Assembly: GCA_965219035.1 (NCBI GenBank)
Contig: CBDCMR010000001.1
Span: forward strand, 248,001-312,000
Length of the DNA stretch: 64,000 nucleotides
Direction: 5' to 3'
DNA from: CBDCKN01 sp965219035
Lineage (GTDB): Bacteria > Gemmatimonadota > Gemmatimonadetes > Longimicrobiales > Gaopeijiaceae
Shown: positions 24,815-32,931 of the stretch, piece after piece
How positions within the stretch are numbered: the first letter of the stretch is position 1
Layout: each line of letters starts with the position of its first letter
Position numbers and translations under genes: made by a program
Notes under the pieces: model-generated
The model's input: the letters and a program-made list of their open reading frames with translations, nothing else
The model's database searches: none
What the model was told of the DNA's origin: nothing

Positions 24815-25001
24815 ACGCGGATCGGCGAGGGTCGGTGCTGATCGGCGAGTGCACATCAGGCACATCCCAGTGAGCGTGAACCCCGGTAGGGTCAGGAGGT
24901 GGCGCGGTGCCCTTAGGGGTACGGTGTGTATTTCTTCCGCCTTGCTTTCGCGGCGGTGCCAAGTCCGACTCCCATAGGTCCGTTTCCACCCCCTGCCCGT
25001 C

Positions 25002-25034
<33 letters not shown>

Positions 25035-25044
25035 TCAATCGGGA

Positions 25045-26445
25045 TCACGCCTTCGCCCACGGAAGGTACCTGGTCGTCCGCGCAAGACACGTGAGGCCGC
25101 ACTGCTCCCACAGCCACGTGTAGGGAAAGCGCACGTATTTCCCCGATCGCCCCTTGTGCTTCCGGCAGTACCACTGTCGTAGCCGCCAGGTGGCGTGCTG
25201 GTCCACAGCCCTGTATGCCGGATTGACTTGCCCGAGATTGAAGTAATTTGCCCACCCCAACATCATCCGGTTCAGGCTCCCTACGACTTCCTCGGCATCC
25301 AGCCATTCACGTCTGCAGTCCGTCTGCTCGCTGATCCGGTGGCAGATGCTCTGAACGCTTGCCTTGCTCGGTCGAGTGCCGATGTACCGGCTTCCGTTCC
25401 CGGAACGATAGTTCCAGCCGATGTGATACCCGAGAAACTCAAGCGGCTCCTCGGGGCACCGGAGGCATCGGGTCTTCTCTGCGTTGACCGGTAGCTTCAG
25501 CCTGTCCATGAGCCGGTTGACCGCCGCCAGCATCTCTGCCGTCGAGGCCTTCCCGAGCACACAGAAGTCATCCGCGTAGTTCACGATCTCCGCACCGAAG
25601 CGCCGGGCGTAGCCCAGCACCTTCCAGCCAAGGATAAACCGCCGCATGTAAATGCTGCTCAGCAGCGGTGAGATCGGAGCCCCTTGCGGAGTCCCCTTTC
25701 TCTCCTTCCGCGCCCGGTTCGTGCGGCGAGTGCCGCCCTTGCCGTCCTCCTCTATCACCGGCATTTCCAGCCATGCCTTGATGAGTCCAAGCATCCGCCC
25801 ATCGCTCACGCGCCGAGCAATACTTTTCATCAACTCGGCATGCGGTATCTCACCGAAGTAGTTGGAGAGGTCCGCATCGACCACTTCGTTGTGGCCCCGG
25901 TACAGCAACCCACGGATCCGCTGCACCGCGTCCTTCGCGCTTCGTCCCGGCCGGTATGCATACTGCTCCGGCTGCAGGTCCGCCTCGAATATCGGCCCCA
26001 GCACCAGCATAGCCGACGTCTGCGCAACCCGATCCCTCAGGCACGGTATGCCCAGGGGACGGAACTTCCCCGGCTGCTTCTTCGGGATGAGCACCTGACG
26101 CACCGGACTCGGCTCGTAGCCGCCATCCCTCAGGTCCCGCGACAGTTCCCCTACCCAACGCTCCACTCCGTACGCCTCGACATCCGCGACCGTCACACCA
26201 TCCACTCCTGCCGCTCCGCCGTTGCGCCGAACCATCCTCCACGCCTCCAGGAGGAAATCCTGCCTCCATACCTTGTCGACGAGGGCGTGAAAGCGCCGGT
26301 CAGGTTCTTCCTTCGCTTTCGCGTGTAGCACGTTCTGGAGTTTCCGGACACTTCCTGCCGACCCTCTTAGACTCCCGTCAGTGGTCAAGTCCCTGCCTCC
26401 TTTCCGCACCGCTCCCAACTCAGGGCCCCTTCCCTCGACGGGCAT
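25045..26445 (-). CDS. ltrA: group II intron reverse transcriptase/maturase
   Basis: The 466-residue LtrA-like protein helps the intron splice and copies it into new sites. Reverse transcriptase blocks are clear: NGGAAGVDGVTVADVEAY, VLIPKKQPGKFRPLGIPCLR, YAYRPGRSAKDAVQ and KGTPQGAPISPLLSSIY. The catalytic motif is YADD in EIVNYADDFCVLGK. The maturase X domain follows (WLDAEEVVGSLNRMMLGWAN, then YFNLGQVNPAYRAVD). It ends soon after that, so it has no HNH endonuclease domain. The frame is intact; an internal start nearer to VRKLQNVLHAKAKEEPDRRF (about residue 33) is possible. Confidence 0.95.
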   Translation of the reverse strand: MPVEGRGPELGAVRKGGRDLTTDGSLRGSAGSVRKLQNVLHAKAKEEPDRRFHALVDKVWRQDFLLEAWRMVRRNGGAAGVDGVTVADVEAYGVERWVGELSRDLRDGGYEPSPVRQVLIPKKQPGKFRPLGIPCLRDRVAQTSAMLVLGPIFEADLQPEQYAYRPGRSAKDAVQRIRGLLYRGHNEVVDADLSNYFGEIPHAELMKSIARRVSDGRMLGLIKAWLEMPVIEEDGKGGTRRTNRARKERKGTPQGAPISPLLSSIYMRRFILGWKVLGYARRFGAEIVNYADDFCVLGKASTAEMLAAVNRLMDRLKLPVNAEKTRCLRCPEEPLEFLGYHIGWNYRSGNGSRYIGTRPSKASVQSICHRISEQTDCRREWLDAEEVVGSLNRMMLGWANYFNLGQVNPAYRAVDQHATWRLRQWYCRKHKGRSGKYVRFPYTWLWEQCGLTCLARTTRYLPWAKA

Positions 26446-27111
26446 TACCCCGCGTCCTCAGTAATACGGGCCCATCCGCCACCCTGCCGGCCCAGCCTGC
26501 CCCTCGCGGGGTCCCGGTTGCCGTGTGCACGGCACCGACAGGGCTTCCCGTGTTGCCACGCCTTCCATCTTCCACATGTGCCGACGCCACTACCCCGGCG
26601 AAAACCAGCCAGTGCTCGTGTCGCTCGCTTCCCGGCCAGTCAGCGGCCTTCCCCTTTCTTGCGCAGGGTCGGCTTCCGCGTTGACGGTTTCGAGGCCTGC
26701 TCGGCGTTCACTGCACGTTTCGGCCCACGTGGTCGCTGAACCGCCTTCCGACTTAGCTCCTCCCTTGGCCGTATCCACCGTTTCCAGTTGCGCGCCCGTT
26801 TAGGGAATCGCATATCGTGCGCGGCCCGTACCAGAGTGCTTCAGCTCATGTCGTTACCTCCATGCACCGCTCTGGCTACTACCGGCTGGAGCGACAGCTG
26901 CCGGGCGGGATTCGCACCCGCCAGGAAAGCGCGCCTTTCCACGGCGCACGCAAGGAATCGTCTAAGTTCAACTAGGACTGCACGATCTGCCGCACTTGCC
27001 GTTCTACCATACCTGATGCTGCCGTGCTTAAAGGGCGAGAAAACGGCATCAAATGGCGTATGACTGGCGGGCATCTCGAACCGGGATCAGGGCCATCGCC
27101 TTCTCGACCGG

Positions 27112-27333
27112 GTGATGGCTCCGGGACATTTGCCATTCAACCTGGCCATTCGCATTGGTCAATTGGCTCGTGGTCCTCTAGGTCGCCCCGAGGATTCGGA
27201 GCTGGTCGTACACCATTTGCTGGACCGCTTCACGGGAGCCGATTTGACGGAGACGCTCAGCCGCATCGAGGGCACCGAGCGCGAATCTGTATCCGAGGGG
27301 TCTGCGGCGATGGATCTTGCTCATCGGGCTTGA
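27112..27333 (+). CDS. small hypothetical protein
   Basis: This 73-residue frame (MMAPGHLPFNLAIRIGQLAR, then GADLTETLSRIEGTERESVS) has a reasonable protein composition but no recognised family. It lies between the group II intron and a broken integrase. On the opposite strand at about 27390-27480, PDFIERELSW resembles a conserved integrase segment (compare PDFIEHQLAH in the intact enzyme), so this area also holds recombinase debris. Confidence 0.35.
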   Translation: MMAPGHLPFNLAIRIGQLARGPLGRPEDSELVVHHLLDRFTGADLTETLSRIEGTERESVSEGSAAMDLAHRA

Positions 27334-27540
27334 CCTTCACCGGCGAAGGTCAAGCCTTGGGGACATCTGAGCGCCCCTAGGCGCGAGGTCGCCGAAGCTT
27401 CCCCCCGGCCAGCGGCTCACACTTCCAGCGTCCCACGAGAGCTCCCGCTCGATGAAGTCGGGCGTGCGCCCCGTGCGCTTCGCGAGCCCCTCCACAGTCG
27501 CACCGTTCCTCGCGAGACGCCGGAGCCCCAGGACACGGCA

Positions 27541-28356
27541 GAGGCCGAGCCCAAGCCACTCACCCTGAAGACGCTTTTTGACATCTACGGTGAAGAGGTA
27601 ACCCCCACCAAGCGTGAGCGGTCCGGGAGGTACGACGGGGCCGCGATAAATATGTTCCTCAAGTTCTTCGGCAAGGATCGAGATCCCGCCACGCTGTCCC
27701 AGAGGGACTGGGATCGATTCATCCGAGACCGGCGATCCGGCAGGGTGGGGCCGAGCGGTAAGCCGGTGTCCGATCGAACGATCGAACGGGACTTGAGGTT
27801 CCTGCTCGCGGTCCTCAACTGGGCCGCGAAGTCGAGGGACGAGCAGGGTCAGCTCCTCCTCGAGTCGAACCCGCTCAGAGGCCTGAAGACGCCCACGGAG
27901 AAGAACCCGACCCGGGTGCTGCTCACCGAGCCGGAATACGAGGCCCTGTCGGAAGTGTCGCTGGAGATGGACTGGCGCTTTCGTGTGGCTTTGGTCATCG
28001 CGCACGAGACGGGACACCGCATCGGTGCCATCCGGCAGCTTCGATGGTCGGACATTGACCTTGAAGGTTGCATCATCCGGTGGCGTGGGGAACATAAGAA
28101 GACCAGGTACGAACACCGGACCCCGGTGAGTGCTGAAGCGCTCGCTGCCTTGGAAGAGGCACGGAGGAAGAACCCCGGGATCGGGGACGCGCCCCTGCTG
28201 CCCGCGCCGAAGGACCCATCGAAGTGTGTGAGCCGTTCGCTGGCGCGCGACTGGTGGGAGAAGGCCCAAGAGTTCGCCGGGCTGGAGCCGAAGCGTGGCC
28301 GCGGCTGGCACTCTCTGAGGCGGAAGTTCGCCTCAGACCTCATGGATCTGACCTGA
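27541..28356 (+). pseudogene. tyrosine recombinase truncated by an IS end
   Basis: The frame KTLFDIYGEEVTPTKRERSG, then MFLKFFGKDRDPATLSQRDW, is a core-binding domain. The catalytic half has Arg in HETGHRIGAIRQLRWSDID, Lys in EHKKTRYEHRTPV and the His-x-x-Arg motif in GWHSLRRKFASDLMD. Translation then hits TGA inside an 81-bp IS remnant, so the second His and the nucleophilic Tyr are missing and the enzyme must be dead. No start codon with a ribosome site is evident: the first ATG (27652) lies inside the core-binding domain, and the open frame extends further upstream. Confidence 0.82.
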
Positions 28357-28429
28357 CCTCCTCGCTGAAAAGCTTCAGACCAGGTCGATCCTAACATTGC
28401 ACCTGGTCTCGTTTCAGGGGGTCAGGTCA
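28349..28429 (-). repeat. 81-bp solo IS end, MITE-like, matching the IS at 54394
   Basis: The minus strand repeats, essentially base for base, the first 78 bp of the IS3-family element that starts at 54394 (TGACCTGACCCCCTG and on). Its outer ends TGACCTGACC and GGTCAGGTCA are inverted, so the piece looks like a miniature element. No target duplication is visible. It supplies the stop codon that truncates the upstream recombinase. Confidence 0.85.
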
Positions 28430-28644
28430 TAGCCCCTTCGGAATTCGTCTTCCGCAAACGTCGTCATGACCTTCCCACACTTCGCCGTTCCCATTCTCTA
28501 TTTCTATCTCTATGATAATGATTCCAAAAAGCATTGGTTAATAGTTCATCATTTGTTTGAATCCGTACGACCGAATCCGTGAGTTGTTCTTTGAGTCGTA
28601 GAAAACCACGCTTCGGCTGCTCAAGGCGGTAGGTCATACGATTC

Positions 28645-29460
28645 TCAAAGGTTCGGAATATTGTCGAGGGCGGCATTCCGCGCTGCGGCAAATTTGGATG
28701 CAACGTGCTGATATTTTTCTAAGAGTTCCTTTTCGGACGAGACCGTTTCTTCGAGCACTTCATCTGCAGAAAAGGCAAGCTCCTGTTGGCGTGTTTTGTA
28801 TTTGACTGGTAAGGGATCCAAGAGCTGTCGAATCGTTGGCGATTGGTGGCCCTCGGCAGCGTGGTCTTTGTACGATTCTAGAAGAACTGTCTTCAGGTTA
28901 ACTGATCCTTCGTCGCCATACGATTTACACGCCATCTCCGAAATGAGATAACGTGTATCTTTTGCGATCGGTTTGAGCGGCAGTGAAGGACCACGCCGCC
29001 TAATCGCATCAGTGTCGAACCGCTCAATGCCAAAGAACCTCTGGAGTTCGGAGTGTGAGAAGTCTCGAAGGCTGCGAAACGCTGTACGAACGTTGCCGAA
29101 ATAGAGCAGGGCATCGATATAAAGCCGATAGAGTCCCCACTTGAGGTGAGACAGTGAACCAATAGTTCCCGGCGTGTCGAGATAGCTCGACGAAAATCCA
29201 GGGACGCTGCGAACGTCATAGGGATGCTCTTCGGGCGTTTCTAGCCAGTAGTAGCGAAAAAATCCATCTCCAACAGGTGCTTCGTGACCAAGTACAAGCA
29301 ATTGATTTAACTGGACAGCTGTCAGAGCTTCTTCGTCGATTCTTCCTAGCCGTGCGAAAACATCGTCGTGAGTGTCGTCAGTCAGCCAGGTCCCGATGCC
29401 ACCGGTCGGGAAATAGAAGAGGGAAAACTCTTTCAGGATAGCGGCCTTGGGATGGAACAT
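28645..29460 (-). CDS. hypothetical protein, possibly defence-island cargo
   Basis: The 271-residue product begins MFHPKAAILKEFSLFYFPTG. It is rich in aromatic residues (GDGFFRYYWLETPEEHPYDV, later GLYRLYIDALLYFGNVR). It has no signal peptide or membrane segment, and ends in a charged helix (EKELLEKYQHVASKFAAARN). I recognise no family. A further minus-strand frame (28464-28703) overlaps its end and could be a frameshifted extension. Lower GC here than in the conjugation genes suggests separate acquisition. Confidence 0.55.
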   Translation of the reverse strand: MFHPKAAILKEFSLFYFPTGGIGTWLTDDTHDDVFARLGRIDEEALTAVQLNQLLVLGHEAPVGDGFFRYYWLETPEEHPYDVRSVPGFSSSYLDTPGTIGSLSHLKWGLYRLYIDALLYFGNVRTAFRSLRDFSHSELQRFFGIERFDTDAIRRRGPSLPLKPIAKDTRYLISEMACKSYGDEGSVNLKTVLLESYKDHAAEGHQSPTIRQLLDPLPVKYKTRQQELAFSADEVLEETVSSEKELLEKYQHVASKFAAARNAALDNIPNL

Positions 29461-29714
29461 GGTTTGTACGTGTAGTGTTTTTCCGCTACTGGGTCTGCGG
29501 TATGTGGTCAGTCATCGTGCCACGTCTGACTAGGGAGACGTGGATCACATCCTTACCCGGCCGATTCACAGCCACTTTGGTAGGTAGCCAGCGGCTGGGA
29601 TGTGCTGCGTTCAATTCTCGCCAATCGCCGTCGACCCGATTCCAGCATTCTGCGTCCTAATGGCCCTATCGGCGAAAGAGATCGGGTTCGTCTTGCGAAC
29701 GGTCCATCGTGTAT

Positions 29715-30875
29715 CTACTTCAACAAGAGCAGGTCAGCGGGGCGCGGAGGACACTCGCTTGTTCGGTCGCCGTCCAGACTCACGAGGGCAAAGCCAAAGA
29801 TGAGGCTGTCGAGGTCAGCTAGGGACACATTCAGTTCAGCCGCGACACGAGAGTGGCCACCATCGGCCTGCAATTGGGAGAATACCTTTCGAAGGACTTG
29901 TGACCTTTCAGGTTGATCAGTGGGCTCGGGCTCTTGGGTCCCGTACTCCCGCCGGAGACGTATGCAGAGTTCCTTGTAACGCCAATCGTCTAGCAACTTC
30001 TCCTGATTCATACGGTACACGTAGGCCAACGCAGAGACACGCCAACGCTGCTTGGCCTCGATGATCTCGTGGAAAGACTGGTATCTTCTGGCTTCCGCCA
30101 ATAGGCCGGACCGCGGTAACAGAAGGTTGCCCGCAAATGAATTTGCCTCGCGTTCAGCCGCCTGCCCAGTCGGGCCGCCATCTCGGTGCAGGACGAGATG
30201 TGCTATTTCGTGCGCAAGACTATGACGAATACGCTCTGTTGTTGATCCAGTGGCAAGAAACACGAAGGGTGTCCATACGGACCACATGGAAAGGCCATCA
30301 ATGGCCCCAAGGTGTTCCGTATCGAGGGAGTAGACTCTGATCCCCATTGCTTCGGCCACATTAACTAGGTTGTGGATTGTTCCCGTCCCGAGCCCCCATT
30401 CAGACCGGATCGCTTCAGCCGCCTCGACGGGACCCATGCCGCCAAGATCTGGTAGCGACGGCCTCGGGCGATGGAATCGTTCGTCAATCCAAGCGTCTAA
30501 CTCGATTGCGAGGGTCGTGGACGCTCTTACTCGATCGCGCTGTGCCGCTGGCACTCGAGCCAACGATCGGAAGCTAACGACCTCTGGGCGCACGAGAGGT
30601 GCCTCTGCCCTGTAGAAGAACGGCTGTGGAAATCTGGTCGCCTCGGCAAGTCTCCCTACGGTCTCTTCCGTGGGCGTTGTCTTCGAGTTTTCATACGAAG
30701 AGAGGCTATTGGCAGAGAGTCGCGCTGCCGCTGCCAACTCCACCTTCGACATTCCTCTCCTCATTCGAGCAAGGGTCAGTCTCGAAGGCTTGAACACTGC
30801 TGTCTCGGTGGCATTAACCTTAGGCTTCCCTCTTGGTGACAACGATGTCGGTTTCCGGTCCCGATGGTTCGTCAT
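29715..30875 (-). CDS. XRE helix-turn-helix plus ImmA/IrrE zinc metallopeptidase
   Basis: The 386-residue product has an N-terminal XRE domain (LTLARMRRGMSKVELAAAAR, then LSANSLSSYENSKTTPTEE). The C-terminal ImmA/IrrE peptidase domain has the zinc motif HEIAH in IRHSLAHEIAHLVLHRDGG, and EREANSFAGNLLLP provides the third ligand. Such proteins repress their own operon and cleave a partner repressor or antitoxin when activated. ATG 30875 overlaps the upstream gene by 56 nt; a GTG at 30797 (MFKPSRL) is a good alternative start just after the upstream stop. It probably pairs with the 30820-31506 gene. Confidence 0.85.
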   Translation of the reverse strand: MTNHRDRKPTSLSPRGKPKVNATETAVFKPSRLTLARMRRGMSKVELAAAARLSANSLSSYENSKTTPTEETVGRLAEATRFPQPFFYRAEAPLVRPEVVSFRSLARVPAAQRDRVRASTTLAIELDAWIDERFHRPRPSLPDLGGMGPVEAAEAIRSEWGLGTGTIHNLVNVAEAMGIRVYSLDTEHLGAIDGLSMWSVWTPFVFLATGSTTERIRHSLAHEIAHLVLHRDGGPTGQAAEREANSFAGNLLLPRSGLLAEARRYQSFHEIIEAKQRWRVSALAYVYRMNQEKLLDDWRYKELCIRLRREYGTQEPEPTDQPERSQVLRKVFSQLQADGGHSRVAAELNVSLADLDSLIFGFALVSLDGDRTSECPPRPADLLLLK

Positions 30876-31506
30876 AGTCGATCCGCAAGTGGGGAGGTTC
30901 GTCGTTTAAGTCAATCACCGGGAGAATGATACGGCGATACCACCTGACCACGTAGCCCCCTTCCATTACCCATGGAAGCGATAGTTCGCCGCGAAGTTCG
31001 GAGGAATCCGGCGTTTCGAGATGATAATGGAGCAGATACCACGTCTTCTCAACCGGATCGGGCGGCTTGTATCCGAACAGATCACCTTGAGTATTGTTCT
31101 GAACGTCACGCTCGCTTTGCCGGCCACGCGGACGCCTGCATGAAGGAATACGGTGCTCGAGGCCGGTGTCACTGTTGCCGGGTACGACTGTGATTCCGAA
31201 CGATCTATCGGGGGAAACGACCTTTTCCACTCCATTGTCGCAAACGGGTTGCCATCCGGACGGCACGCAAAGGTCTCTGAGGATCTTGCTCGCGCTAAAC
31301 CAATACATCATCCCGGGCGTTGTGCGAGGGTAGTGGGGATGCCTGAAATCCATACTAGTGACGTGGCCACGGAATAGACTGAAGCGAAGCAACTTTCCCG
31401 ATGTCTCCATCCGGTGAAGTTCCGCCTCAGCCTCAGCTCCGATCAGGATATCACCAATTCTGCCTGGAGGGTCTTCGCCGCTTGGATACCTGCTGTAGTG
31501 GTTCAT
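30820..31506 (-). CDS. hypothetical partner of the ImmA/IrrE protein
   Basis: The 228-residue protein (MNHYSRYPSGEDPPGRIGDI, later TWYLLHYHLETPDSSELRGE and LSLPWVMEGGYVVRWYRRII) is mostly strand-rich and acidic at its C-terminus. I recognise no family. It is the first gene after a palindromic operator and is followed directly by the XRE-ImmA/IrrE gene. This is the typical layout of a toxin or effector and its regulator, but the role is inferred from position only. Confidence 0.6.
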   Translation of the reverse strand: MNHYSRYPSGEDPPGRIGDILIGAEAEAELHRMETSGKLLRFSLFRGHVTSMDFRHPHYPRTTPGMMYWFSASKILRDLCVPSGWQPVCDNGVEKVVSPDRSFGITVVPGNSDTGLEHRIPSCRRPRGRQSERDVQNNTQGDLFGYKPPDPVEKTWYLLHYHLETPDSSELRGELSLPWVMEGGYVVRWYRRIILPVIDLNDEPPHLRIDYDEPSGPETDIVVTKREA

Positions 31507-31528
31507 TCGGCTCTCTTCTCTTTTGGTC

Positions 31529-31556
31529 TTGTAGAATCTTGATCATAAATCTACAA
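31529..31556 (-). promoter_or_regulatory. palindromic operator upstream of the ImmA/IrrE operon
   Basis: TTGTAGA (31529-31535) and TCTACAA (31550-31556) are perfect inverted half-sites separated by 14 bp. The site ends 22 bp before the ATG at 31506. Position and symmetry suit binding by the XRE-domain protein of the same operon; this is inference. Confidence 0.5.
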
Positions 31557-31725
31557 TAGGTCGAGCGGGTGGGCAACCCGGCCAATTCTGAGTCGGCCGG
31601 GGCGAACCTGGGGGCTTCATATTATGGATTCCGCATCTCAAATCCTAAAGGGTGATCAATAGGGTGACTGTAGCCTCGTACACGCACGATAAATATAAGT
31701 TAACACATGACTTAGGACATTTCCG
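31557..31725. other. non-coding stretch
   Basis: No gene, RNA or clear repeat is visible here; it is AT-richer than its surroundings near 31680-31710. Confidence 0.35.
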
Positions 31726-31791
31726 ACAGCGGACTGGGCGGCCTACCTAGCGGGCGATAGTCGAGACTCGATGGGCGTTGCGGTCAGGTGA
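31726..31791 (+). pseudogene. integrase C-terminal tail (scar 2)
   Basis: The frame TADWAAYLAGDSRDS ends with TGA 31789-31791. It matches the tail at 8551-8655 (NDWAAYLAGESRDP). The few bases after both stops also agree (GATCCACCG). Only about 20 codons remain. Confidence 0.5.
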
Positions 31792-31840
31792 AGATCCACC
31801 GTGGTCCGGGCTCCAATAGGCCCGCCTGTCGAACTCCACA

Positions 31841-32110
31841 ATGCCGGTGCTCGAGCGGGGCTTCACGGCCGCCACCCAGTTCTACGCGTTTCCCGAGCCC
31901 CACTGGGCCAGGCTACGCACCACGAACAGCCTCGAGCGCCTGCACACCGAGATCAAGCGTCGAATCCGGAGCGCCGGCGCCTTCCCCGACCGAGCCAGTG
32001 CACTCCGCCTCATCACCGCGGTTGCTCTGAGGACTACTGCGCTCTGGAGCGAGCGCCGTTACCTGGACCTCTCACTCCTCGAGCCCAAGGAGGTCGCCAA
32101 GGCAGCCTAA
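31841..32110 (+). pseudogene. IS256-family transposase, C-terminal fragment
   Basis: The frame FPEPHWARLRTTNSLERLHT, then EIKRRIRSAGAFPDRASALR, is the C-terminal segment of an IS256-type transposase, including the conserved NSLERLHTEIKRR helix. TAA is at 32108-32110. All N-terminal and catalytic Asp regions are missing. The following TTTTACACACAACTCGGGAC is probably part of the right end of that element. It is a different IS256 lineage from the copy at 14601. Confidence 0.82.
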
Positions 32111-32139
32111 CCGAAGCATCGAGGAGCTTCCTCTCACTT

Positions 32140-32745
32140 TTACACACAACTCGGGACTTGACCATTCCCTTGTCCATCCCGCCCGCAGCCGCCGAATCGA
32201 AGACTTCGACAACGGGGCCCCCTCGCCCAGCAGGCCCCGCATCGCACCCACTGGCGTCCGTTCTGGGTGAGCAAGCGCCCACGCTCCAGATGAAGCCCGA
32301 CGTTGTGGATCTGGGCGTGGATGCGGTTCACCATCCGGGTACGTTCCCTCACGAGTCTTGCCCGGTTGCGCAGAAGCACCGCTTGCTCCCGCTGCTCGAT
32401 GCACTTCGGATGGACCTCGGGGATGAGGCCTGCCAGCCGCATACGCGCCAACAACTCGGCGTCGATGTCGTCACTCTTGTAGTTGGACTCGGCGATGACG
32501 CGGAGCCGCTTGGCGTGGGCGAGCACGAAGCGGATTCCATTGCCCTGGAGTTGATCGAAGAGCCACGGCCAGGCCGGACTCGTCTCGACGACCACCTCGA
32601 GGGGGCGATACTGCTCGAACAGTTCATCGAGTCGATCCGCTTCCTTGTTATTGATGCGAGCGGGTCCATGCACGAGCTGACCTTTGTTGCTTACGATAGC
32701 GATCACTGAATACGTTGCGTGAGCATCAATCCCTGCGACAAACAT
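32140..32745 (-). pseudogene. IS110-family transposase, N-terminal fragment
   Basis: The product begins MFVAGIDAHATYSVIAIVSN with the first acidic residue of the DEDD site. LEVVVETSPAWPWLFDQL, then NYKSDDIDAELLARMRLAGL, holds the others. Homology ends near residue 160 and the last 40 residues are read from the neighbouring IS256 end, so the C-terminal Transposase_20 domain with the catalytic Ser is absent. The element is inactive. Confidence 0.85.
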
Positions 32746-32931
32746 GGCTGGCCTCCTTGGGTTGGGTGTCGCAGGCCTTTGAGCAAGTTCAGCGTAACGC
32801 CCCGCTCGAGTGAGGTCAGCCTTCGCCTTATAAGATCAGCAGAATCACGAGACGTTAGATAGTGCGAAGTGTCCCCGTGGTCCGATCACCCGTGGCTACC
32901 GGCAAGTACCAATCCTTTGTAGGCTTTCCAG
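32746..32931. other. IS110 end and upstream region of the GHKL-nuclease gene
   Basis: The first part is probably the terminal region of the IS110 element. No gene is supported. The promoter of the gene at 32932 should lie here; I could not define it. Confidence 0.35.

Noticed and set aside
26760..26949. tRNA-like T-arm sequence (GGCGGGTGCGAATCCCGCC on the minus strand)
   Set aside because: No acceptor or anticodon arms fit; it lies within the 5' domain of the group II intron.
27337..28311. 324-codon minus-strand frame
   Set aside because: It is antisense to the truncated recombinase, which has clear catalytic motifs on the plus strand.
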